Assembly: GCA_964059195.1 (NCBI GenBank)
Contig: CAXKWD010000013.1
Coordinates: 24,404,611-24,468,610, forward strand
DNA: 64,000 nt
Direction: 5' to 3'
Source of the DNA: Ectobius pallidus
Taxonomy: Eukaryota > Arthropoda > Insecta > Blattodea > Ectobiidae
Position numbers and translations under genes: made by a program. The notes under the pieces are model-generated. The model did no database searches, was not told where the DNA came from, and saw nothing but the letters and a program-made list of their open reading frames with translations. Positions 35,402 through 44,679 of the stretch are shown piece after piece (the first letter of the stretch is position 1; every line of letters begins with the position of its first letter).

Positions 35402-37293
35402 ATACATTTGCCAAGACACTGCGAAATTTCCTTTCTGAACACTCCAGCGCCAATGACCTTAGTATTGTGATAATTTCTACATAGAAGCACACGTGCATGA
35501 AGATAGGAATGAGACAAGGATCGTCAGGCAGGGCTGCAGAAGGTTAAGGGGTAGAGCATTTCCCACACCAGGTCACAAGGGCTCGCTCGGCGGAAACAGA
35601 ATTAACTGTAGATTGTGTAGCGGTGACGCACTTCAAAGGAAAACAGACAAATCCCCTCGCCTCTCCCCCATCCGCCCCTAGTTTCCGTTTCTGCAAATTT
35701 ATAATATGTGCGCAGGTTACGTGCAAAGCTGCGGATTTCCCGACCTGTTATGTCATTGTGGATAATTGCCGCTATGGAACAATAATTTAATTTTTATTCC
35801 GTTTGTTTAACGCCGGCCCTGATGATCGATTTGGATGAAATTGGATTGCCCGGGTATTATGCCGGAGACAACAGCTTCATACTCAAACCACGTACTGTCA
35901 TCTAGCTTTGATTACGCAGGCAAGCAAAATCCTACAGCGAGGTACTTCAAGAACACCAAGAACAGAGCATTATAAACAAGAACAAGAGAAATTCCATGTT
36001 AGACTAGTAAGAATAGTAAAGAAGTTAAATACAGATTTGAAACTAAAGCCATTCTAAGCCAACGTCTTACTACTTTATTCCTCCATCACGAAGTGACTTA
36101 AGTTACATGTGAGAACTTGTGTACTTGTTTTAAAGTCATTTTAAATTGGTGGCAGGGCACAAGTTCAAATCATGGAAAAATTTTACTATTTCTGTTTTTA
36201 AAAAATATACTTGATTTTATTTAAGTCCAGCACCCCTCTACAATTGAATAGTTTATCAACAAATTTATTTTTAACGACTTTCAATAAAATTCAGTAAAAA
36301 CTACTCTACTGACAATTTTTATCATCGGTTTTTATTCTTACATATGAAAACTACACGTATAAGCCTATTTTATATTGTTCTTAAATTCAATAAATTCTTA
36401 TGTATATTTTTCAAAGTAATTCCAAGTGGATATGTATTTCATCCTAAGTATAAAGATACAGGGAATAATGAGAATATATAATCAATTAATCAAAATCCCT
36501 GGTTTCTTTGGAAGCTAACCAAAGGCAAAGACTCGCACCAATAAAATTTCGCAGTCTAATAATTTAATTTGTTACATTTTGAATCCGCCACAGATAAGTA
36601 GCTTCTAAACAAAAGGCGATGCAAAGAGAGAAAGGGGATTTAAGTGGGGACATACAGGAGAAAGTATTGCTTTGATTTATTTTTAATATTATTAGTTTAC
36701 GTTTGTCTTCGTGTCAACGGAAGCGTTTCTACAATAGGCCTGTGTATATTATGATCACAAATTCTTAACGTGCGGTTGCTTGACTCTTTCACGTTGATGC
36801 GGTACGCTCCTCTTACCAACTGTTCCGGTTCCCCTTTTGTTTAAGAACAAATATGGATGTTGTTTAATGCTTATAATCACTGATTTTATAATTTATATTA
36901 AACTTCTCACTTTCCCATTGTTATGCAGGTAGCGGAATTCTAGATAACCAATGATGAGCGTCCAGTTTATATAACAGGATAGTTTTAATTCCCTTCTATA
37001 CATTAAGTGCCTACAGATTATTCCTCATTACCCGTAAATTGAATTATTTTTTAATCATTTCCCTCATAAAGCAATAAGGTTTTAAGATTATGATAAAAAA
37101 TTATGCATGAAATTATCTTTTATACTAGTGAACAACATGATCTGTACTTATTGATCCAATATTTATACATGATTATTTTGACAAGATAATACATATAAAA
37201 ATACTTCTAAGAATATTCATAATGTAGTAAAGCGAAAACCATTTATCCTGCAAATATTGCTGAGATTTTAATTCATGCTATTCATATAGGCCT
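34460..37293. other. Unassigned stretch with simple repeats and a GC-rich patch
   Basis: A GC-rich patch at 34820-34920 is followed by a (GTAA)n-type run at 34948-35000. An (ATT)n microsatellite lies at 35360-35398. Positions 35490-35690 are GC-richer and open on both strands, but I recognise no protein. The remainder is AT-rich. Confidence 0.5.
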
Positions 37294-37294
37294 A

Positions 37295-37549
37295 TGAGGG
37301 CGTTAAAGCCAAAGTGGTGTAAGTCATGTTTTTTTTTTAATTTTTAATCCACAGTAAGTATTACAATGCAATGTTGCGGTATAGATATGTTAGCAGGAAG
37401 AGTTGTGTAAGTCCTATTATGTTCATACACTATACGTACGTAGGTGGGAGGACAATATTAGGAGACATTACTATAATGCATCTAACAAAACCTTCTGTTT
37501 CTCTAAATGCATAAAACATGACTTACACCACTTTGGCTTTAACCCCTCA
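37295..37549. mobile_element. TA-flanked MITE (255 bp) with long terminal repeats
   Basis: Ends begin TGAGGGCGTTAAAGCC and TGAGGGGTTAAAGCC and continue identically through AAAGTGGTGTAAGTCATG, about 35 bp in all with a single indel. TA flanks both sides (37293-37294, 37550-37551). The interior is AT-rich and non-coding. The near-perfect arms would form a strong hairpin. The left TA is also the end of a TAGGCCTA word. Confidence 0.88.
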
Positions 37550-37551
37550 TA

Positions 37552-38728
37552 TGTTAAAGGATAAATAGAAATAATAATCACTACGATACTGCTATCTGTG
37601 TAGATTATCAGATAAACTGTACGTGAGTGCACTAGAAATAGCCGCTTCCTTGTTGTGATAATTTCACATTATAATGCTAATACTTCAAGTGATTCTGAAA
37701 CTGGACACTAATTTTGTAAATAATATACATTCCGCATACCAAATTTCGATGTAATCAACTCATTGGTTGAGGAGGACGTACAGAACAATATTGAACTGCA
37801 ATAATTTTAGTTCTGAACCATGTAGCATATGGCCCCCATAATGAAATGAATTTGGGGACCGACAAAGTAATAAAGCAGTTCTGAGAAGGACATCGGTGAT
37901 TGAGGTTCATCTGACCTAAAACGAAGGTACCCATTTCTGTTATAAATTTGCGTGCATCGTTCTTGTTTTGTGATTAGCTACTTCAGCAAACGATCAGATT
38001 GGTTTTAGCAAGGTAATAACGAACTGTATTCCTGCGAGTAACAGTTTTTGTTCTCTGTTTTAATAGATGTCCACTCATACCAGGACTACGCTCCCAACTG
38101 ATTCTAAGAATTTTAATCTCTCTGACCAATGGTGTGTTTATTCCGTTTCAATGCATACCTCGGCATGTGGCAGTTCAGTCAATTTGATGAGATGGCTTAT
38201 TGATTATTCAGTACGAATGTAATCAACGAAACAATATCGTTTTTATCATTGGACTCAGTAGGCTATTTACGTTACAAAGCCACAACTCTTACTTGAAACA
38301 CAGAATTGATGTGTCGGTATTGTGATACAAGAGTGGTAAGTGCATCATTGGAAAATCGTTTCCTTAACACATGTGAAATTGCGTACTATTTTCTCGACGA
38401 TAGCACGCAAAAAAATCATGACCTACGTGTAACTAATCATTAACAAGTTTCGAAATGTTGGTCAACCTGTAATGATACCATCCTTAGAGAGTACCTAGCG
38501 AATATTTAAATCTTGGTGACGATCGATAGATCGATTACTTTCGCGTAGGCGTAACTATTCTAATGATAGTGCCTACCTAGTTGATGGATGTATTAATTCG
38601 TAAGACATTATTAAGAAATAAAAAGGAAATAACGATTAAAGTAAGATTGAAATCATATAATTCAACTAGCAAATATGACCATATTCCATTTCTGCAATAA
38701 TAAATATATCAAATGCCAGACGCTTTGA
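37552..38728. other. Non-coding stretch
   Basis: Nothing recognised. Confidence 0.45.
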
Positions 38729-38730
38729 TA

Positions 38731-39406
38731 GGAGGCGCGTCCATAAAGTAAGTTTCCCTAGGGCTGTTTACACAAAGAAAACAAAATTTCATGAAAATAT
38801 TTATTGCAACAGATATAGCAAGTGTTCAGCAATTTTTTAACACATTCGGCAAAGGAGCTGAGACATTTGTCATACCGTGGGAGCAACTTTTGAAAACTCA
38901 TGTCGTAGAAGTCAGCCGCCTTGGATTTTAATCACTGTGTGACAACCATCTCCGCTTCTCTGTCATTTATTGAGGTCTAGGAAAAGATGGAAATCAATGG
39001 GAGCGAGATCCGGGCTGTAGGGTGGATGGTGAAACATCTCCTAGCCGAAATTTTGCAGGAGACTTGCAGGGTGGTGTTGAAGTCTCCACCCTATAGCTCG
39101 GACCGCGCACCCAGAGATTTTCATCTTTTCCTACCCCTCAAGAAATGACAGTGAATGACAGTGAATGACAGAGAATCGTAGAGATTGACAAAGAAACGGA
39201 GAAGGTTCAAATCCCAGGCGGCAGACTTCTATGGCACATGTATTCAAAAGTTGGTCCTACGTTATGACAAATGTCCTTATTCCGGTGGTGAATATGTTAA
39301 AAAATAGCGGAACACTTGCTGTATATGTTGCAATAAACGTTTACATTAAATTGTGTTTTGTTTGCGTTAATGGCCTGTGGGAAAGTTACTTTATGAACGC
39401 GCCTCG
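38731..39406. mobile_element. Fold-back mariner derivative, copy 1 (676 bp)
   Basis: Ends GGAGGCGCGTCCATAAAG and, on the other strand, CGAGGCGCGTTCATAAAG are mariner-type inverted repeats; TA precedes the left end (38729-38730) and a mutated TG follows the right. The right arm reads outward on the plus strand as PPYSSDRAPRDFHLF and, after frame shifts, a VTQWFKS-like and GGDYVEK-like C-terminus. The left arm reads the same way on the minus strand: PPYSPDLAPIDFHLF. YSPDLAPxDFHLF holds the third catalytic Asp of mariner transposases. So the element is two inverted copies of a transposase 3' end joined head to head, with no 5' half. The copy at 49609-50569 has the same structure. Confidence 0.9.
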
Positions 39407-39408
39407 TG

Positions 39409-41030
39409 TAATTGCGCACTTGGGCTGCAAAAGAGACAAAAGACGCATAGGCACGAGCAAAGGAATTCAAGTTTCCATCATAATAGCATGAATAGGAAGT
39501 GAATAAAAAATCAATATTGTAGAAAACTTGACGAGCAACGAACACATTTGCCGAGGCGTACTGTAGGAAGTAGGCGAAGAAGCGGTACAAGAAAATGAAA
39601 GCAAAATTAATAAATGCACAGCATATAAAGAAGATATTGACAGAAACTTGTTGATTGTTAGATACATGTAAGTGCCTATAAGAATACACAGGCTGACAAT
39701 TAACTTGCCCCTAAATTCTGTTATCTGACAAAGAAATGGAAAGACAAAGGTAGAAGACTGAGAGGTCGGACGGTAGGCTCTCAGCAAGGGATGTAGCGCC
39801 AAGTAGTTTAGATTAACTTAGTTAACAAGTTCCGTTGCATTCGAGATGATAATATGATAAAATCTGGTTATCCTACTAATATCTTTATCCTTCGGAAATC
39901 ATTAGAGATTAGACTCTATTTATAGCAGCTGAAAGCCTTCCGAAATGACAAGGTATGGGCTTCATTAGGCAGGTATTTTGCTCAAAATAGAAGCATTATA
40001 TTCTTGTCAAATAATTAAATATGACTCCCGTACATAGTGTCTCCATTAGTTACCAGTCCTCATTCAGTTACCAGTTTCTTTTCAAAAGAACAGGTAAATA
40101 TTAACATTCTCTTGAAATCTCTTTTTTGTGTTGGAGTAGCGTTTCAGACTCTTCATTAAACTCCTCTAATTAGGCCAGCATGACGTCATTCCTCGGCGCC
40201 CGACACAAGACATTCACCAAGTAATATTGTTATTTACACTACGGTAACTTCAACTTTTATGTTAAATCGTCTTGTCAATAATGAAGTAGAGAACTTCATT
40301 AATTTTTCTTATTATTTACTCTCCTAATTGGGAAGTATAAATCGTGATAGTGAGGAGAAAATGTATTTTATAGACAGTTGAACACTCGATGGACCTCCAT
40401 ATGAAATTCTCATTTCGGCAGACGTTATATGCTCTGTTCAACATCTCTTACTATTATATTATATATTTATTACTGAACAATGAGATACCAAAGAGAAAAT
40501 TGCTCAGAAGAAGAGGATATATACATTAAAATACATTTTGGAAGGAAAGTGTTAACACAGAAGGAATGTTACATAGAATAAAGTAAAGGAAAGATGTATT
40601 TTAATTTGTAAACATGTTTGTAAGTATGGTCCCACTTCAAGAATGCCTACGTAATATGTTAGATGAAACACAGAACAGGAACAAAATGACAATTATCTAA
40701 ATAAAGAAACCAATAAACGATTACATAAGTAAGTAAACTTTCCGTGATACCATCTATTGAATAATTAATAGCATTGTTTGGCACAATACTGTTTATATCA
40801 CATATAGTTAATTGATAAATAAATAAAATCAGGTAAACTGATATAACAAAGTGCCAGTATGTTTTTGTTGAATCAATTATAATTGCAATTATGATATGCA
40901 GAAAATAAGTTTTTCTAATCAGATTAAAATCGACCAGCGTCAGCAGAACTACAGATTTGTGATACCTTGACAATAGCGCACTCACATAAAAGTAAAAAAT
41001 AAAAAAAAAATCCATGTAAAATCGGCTGGC
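39409..41030. other. Non-coding stretch
   Basis: No supported gene. The 140-codon minus-strand frame from 41081 is driven by AT-rich codons (Ile, Leu, Phe, Tyr) and begins inside a tRNA-like segment. Confidence 0.5.
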
Positions 41031-41031
41031 T

Positions 41032-41098
41032 ACTGAATTTGATCCAGGGACCTCCAGAATACGAGTACAAGACGTTACCACTTGGCCAACTCAGTTAG
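41032..41098 (-). repeat. tRNA-like segment (SINE head or tRNA pseudogene)
   Basis: The minus strand reads TTGGCCAAGTGGTAACG (A-box region) followed about 35 bp later by a degraded B box, GGATCAAATTC. No closed acceptor stem or CCA is present. It is most likely a 5' piece of a SINE. Confidence 0.45.
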
Positions 41099-41202
41099 TT
41101 TGACGGTGATGTTTGATAAGGATATGTGAAGGAATAGTGTTAACTGTCAAATTATACCGGTAGACAACAATTTAAAAAAACATGGACTTTTAATTAGTTG
41201 TT

Positions 41203-41660
41203 ACTCTGGTACCGGACAACCGATCAGGTCCACAATTAATAGGCTTCTTGTCATGGACGTTATAAATGATTATACCAAGTTTCATGAAAATCCGATAAAG
41301 CATATTTGAGTTATGAGGCCTTTTGTTATGTAATACCATAAAAATTCACTAAATTGGGCATTATTCCGGTACCGGCCAACCGATATGGTCCAATATAAAC
41401 AGGCCTCTTTCCATGGACATTATAAATGTGTATACCAAGTTTAATGAAAATCCGATAAAGCGTATTTGAGTTATGGCGCTTTTAAATAAAACCACTGAAT
41501 TGGGTTTGACGCCGGTACCGCTCGACCGATTTAGTTCAATATCAATAGGGTTCTTCCCATGGACATTATAAATGCGTATACCAAGTGTCATGAAAATCCG
41601 ATAAAGCGTATTTGAGTTATGGCGCGTACAGGCACACGGACAGACAGACAGACAGACATA
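41203..41660 (+). repeat. Three-unit tandem array (146-160 bp) ending in (GACA)n
   Basis: Three diverged units start around GGTACCG at 41208, 41368 and 41514. Each contains CATGGACRTTATAAATG, TATACCAAGT, ATGAAAATCCGATAAAGC and TATTTGAGTTATG in order. The last unit runs into CACACGGACAGACAGACAGA. The CCAAGTTTCATGAAAATCCG wording resembles tails of repeats I have seen in many arthropod genomes, so it may be the repeated 3' end of a mobile element. No frame is conserved between units. Confidence 0.8.
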
Positions 41661-41785
41661 TATTTTTCCGTCCCCCACACACGATCTCATAAAGTACCAT
41701 ACTGGCACTTAATAAAGAACGTGGTGTTAATGAATTGGGGTAATGAAGGCATATTACTACATTTTACACAATTTCGTTAATATTC

Positions 41786-42240
41786 TCTCTCTCTCCCTCC
41801 CTCTCTGTCTCTCTCGCTCTCTCTCTTTTCGTAGTTTGACCTCTCCCTTGTAGGGACCTTTATGCGACTCGTGCCTCCCGGGCCTTACCAGGCCACGACC
41901 CGAATGAACTATGAATTACAACACAGACATACTTTTTTGACCAGACAAGGACATGGAGGGCCTCCCCGAATGGGTGATCAGCCCAATGCCAGGGCCATCT
42001 CCGAGACAACACAATCACATAGGACGAGCACATCATTCACACACACACACACACTCACTCCGAACAAGGCGAGGATGGGATGAAGATGATAATGACGGCC
42101 AGATGATATCCGGGGACCACAAGGGCCTAAAGTTACCTGATATTTGTCTCACAGGTGAAGAAAAACCCCGGAATAATCCCACCTATGTAACTTCTCCTGA
42201 CCAGGAATCGAACCCGGGCTCGCTGCGAGAGAGGAGCGAA
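41786..42240 (-). mobile_element. tRNA-derived SINE, family A copy 2, 5'-truncated, perfect 11-bp target duplication
   Basis: CGTTAATATTC flanks both ends exactly (41775-41785 and 42241-42251). On the minus strand the unit begins inside the tRNA head, just before the B box (GGGTTCGATTCC near 42215), so the A box is lost. The body is close to the copy at 56093-56537. Its 3' tail is a long GA-rich run (CT-rich on the plus strand, 41786-41828). The intact duplication shows that the 5' truncation happened during insertion. Confidence 0.93.
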
Positions 42241-42294
42241 CGTTAATATTCATTATGTACAAATAACCAGTGTAACTATACCCGAGACGAGCTA

Positions 42295-42410
42295 AGAAGG
42301 AAATCTGATGTAAACAAAAACCAGTATGTCTGTCTAACTCTTAAGTCATACAAGTAATGTGCTAGAGTGAGAAAGATTTAATGGTTTTTGTTTACTTGAG
42401 GTTTCCTTCT
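42295..42410. mobile_element. Small TA-flanked MITE-like unit (116 bp)
   Basis: Inverted ends AGAAGGAAATCTGATG and AGAAGGAAACCTCAAG continue through TAAACAAAAACCA. TA lies outside both ends (42293-42294, 42411-42412). The unit is short and seen once in the window, so the call is moderate. Confidence 0.6.
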
Positions 42411-42772
42411 TAGAACGGCAAGACTTTAGATAACTGACAGATTAGCTTAAGTTATGTGTTTAATGTCAGAATGCCCGGTTCTAGTGATGCTTGGTTTTAT
42501 AAGGAGAAGAACCACATCACCTTTACACTATTTCAAAACTGTGACAGGCATTATTCATGTTTATGTCTAAATATTGCATGTTCTTGGTTAATTATTCTTT
42601 TGATTTACCTCAACATCCTCAACTAAACAATGAAGTTCATAAACTACAACGTGAATAAATAACCGATTGAGGGAACAAAGTAAAATACTGACAAAATCGC
42701 ATTTCTTGTTTTTAGCGAAAACAATCTCTATGAATCTTCAAAAATAATATAACAATATATATCTTCTAGTGT

Positions 42773-42955
42773 TTGCAATACTTTGCGCAGCTAAAAATAT
42801 ATTTAAATTGGAATTTGTATCCGTTTGAAGTAAGAGAAAGCATCTACCATGCACGAACAGAAGCCCAGAAAGCCATGACCAAGAGAAGGCAATGTGAGAG
42901 GAGGAAAGAGGCAGATAACGAAGATGATAATGATTATGATCCTGGAAGACAGTGA
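42773..42955 (+). CDS. Coding-like 3' frame, possible terminal exon, unknown protein
   Basis: The frame ends YHARTEAQKAMTKRRQ, then CERRKEADNEDDNDYDPGRQ and TGA at 42953-42955. A basic run followed by an acidic run at a C-terminus is more protein-like than most frames here. An acceptor-like TTTGCGCAG lies at 42782-42790, in frame with the downstream codons, but its pyrimidine tract is weak. I recognise no family; a transposase tail is possible. Treat the start as unknown. Confidence 0.28.
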   Translation: MQYFAQLKIYLNWNLYPFEVRESIYHARTEAQKAMTKRRQCERRKEADNEDDNDYDPGRQ

Positions 42956-43303
42956 TGTAAGTAATAAAATTCTTGAATTTGTCAAAACTAATTTTCATAT
43001 AAGTTTCCACCCTCGTGCCAGTATGTATTAGATATAGAGTGCTATAATTGTGCATCCTCATTTAACAATGGTATTATAGAAAGGGTAGCACACTTAGTTT
43101 GATAGTATATTTATTATAAGATTTTGGGATATATATGTTTTAAATTTTACTATTTCGACGATTTTATACATGTACGTTTAACTTTAACTGATCCAATGAA
43201 GATATCCATAATTATGCTAAAGGAGTTATTTAGATATATGGAGGATATATACGAGTAGTTTCAGAGATCAGGGAACATAAACTTGCTCATGTTTACATTT
43301 TTG

Positions 43304-43363
43304 AATATATATATATAGGCTATATATATATATATATATAGGCTATATATATATATATATAGG

Positions 43364-43431
<68 letters not shown>
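43304..43431. repeat. (TA)n microsatellite with AGGCTA interruptions
   Basis: TA repeats fill the interval and are broken three times by AGGC, spaced at about 22-28 bp, before a final uninterrupted run of about 60 bp. Such a tract can extrude cruciforms and is prone to length change and to assembly error. Confidence 0.95.
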
Positions 43432-43435
<4 letters not shown>

Positions 43436-44282
43436 TAACTAAGGATGTTGACGATAAATAAATAAGCAATATAATTCTGAAAGTATGCAGATTAACATGT
43501 GCAAATTTGAAAATGGTTTTTACTAATTGCTACTTAAAGTAAGTAGTGTCGAGAAAGAGTACGTTATATCCTTTAATATATTATTTGGTATAGACATAAA
43601 TTATTGGTCATGCATCCTGTGATTTGTAAATATTTCAGCACGGACTTTGGATAGTTGACAGCGTAATGGAGGCTTAAGAAAACCACGGGGTTGACCGCAC
43701 GTCTAGTAGAGGAAGTACTTGAGTAGAAGAGTGTAGAGGAATACCGCAGCACAGATTATGGAGATAGAGAGGACCAAGTGAAAGAGAGGGAGTGATCGAG
43801 TAAATGTGCTGCATCGTAGGGCTCCCAAGTGAAAGTCAACAGGGCCCCACGCCCTCGTTCTCATTCCAAATAGCCCCGGAAATGGAGTTTCCCGCTGCAA
43901 CCTCAAAGAAAAATCGATTGCCCAGATAACCTTCACCAGTGTCTTGGCAAAACTTGTGTTCTCGCCAATATTTATGTAAAGACCGCCTGCGAAAAACATG
44001 GAATGCTCTTCTGTGGTAGAAGTAACTGTCCAGATTCTCATGCAAAGCCCTTTAAGCTAATTCCATACCGCGTCTTCGCTCCTTTTAGTATACGACTAAC
44101 ATTAGTTTCAGCATTTCCTTGTTGAGGCACAGATAAATCTACAAGACACGAACATGGCAAGATTATCATATTGATACAAGGGCGCTTTTATGTGCCTGAC
44201 ATTTTTAAATTTTCATTGTTGAGGCTTTCCACTACAACAATACTTCCTCGTTTCTTTCATATTACAGACTAGAAGAGCTCAA
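43432..44282. other. Unassigned stretch with overlapping minus-strand frames
   Basis: Between 43703 and 44045 two minus-strand frames are open over the same bases (112 and 69 codons) in a segment richer in G and C than its surroundings. One reads SMFFAGGLYINIGENTSF, the other FHVFRRRSLHKYW. I recognise neither. Possibly a relic of a gene or element. Confidence 0.35.
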
Positions 44283-44285
44283 TTA

Positions 44286-44676
44286 GGCTCTTTTCACACT
44301 GGGTCACTTGTGACGGTCACCGGTGTTTGGCTCTTTTCACATCTGGGTCACTTGTGACGGTCACCGCTAGTATTGCTAATAGTTACTACATGATAAAACA
44401 ATTTGTAATCTCTTTTGACATCCCAAATGGCAGGCTGACATTCCACCTCGCTTATAAAATCTTCAGTATTAATCAAATCTAAACACATGGCTGGATAACT
44501 AGTTTCGCTGAGCTCAATTAAACAACTGAATTATGTAGATACAACTTGCATTGTTGGCAATCATAAATGCGGAGACCGAGCGGTGACTGTCACAAGTGAC
44601 CCAGTGTGAATGCTCCCATTTAAACCAATGCTTCTTCGCCGGTGACCGTCACAAGTGACCCAGTGTGAAAAGAGCC
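44286..44676. mobile_element. Harbinger-type MITE with doubled terminal repeats (391 bp)
   Basis: Ends begin GGCTCTTTTCACACTGGG on both strands and continue through TCACTTGTGACGGTCACCGG, about 38 bp. The 3-bp repeat TTA flanks them (44283-44285, 44677-44679). TTA duplications with GG(C/G)-starting ends are known for PIF/Harbinger elements. Each end is present twice: an inner left copy at 44329-44368 and an inner right copy at about 44580-44616. The GTCACTTGTGAC core is itself a palindrome. Confidence 0.9.
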
Positions 44677-44679
44677 TTA

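Noticed and set aside
35281..35517. Frames encoding runs of Ile or Asn
   Set aside because: They are translations of the (ATT)n microsatellite.
39297..39802. Overlapping minus-strand frames of 130 and 111 codons
   Set aside because: The first runs across the end of the fold-back mariner; neither shows a recognisable pattern.
40659..41081. 140-codon minus-strand frame rich in Ile, Leu, Phe and Tyr resembling a membrane protein
   Set aside because: Amino-acid content follows AT-rich codons, the start lies in a tRNA-like segment and there are no splice or family signals.
41203..41660. Possible CRISPR-like array
   Set aside because: Units are about 150 bp, diverged and contiguous, with no short identical repeats and unique spacers; the setting is eukaryotic.
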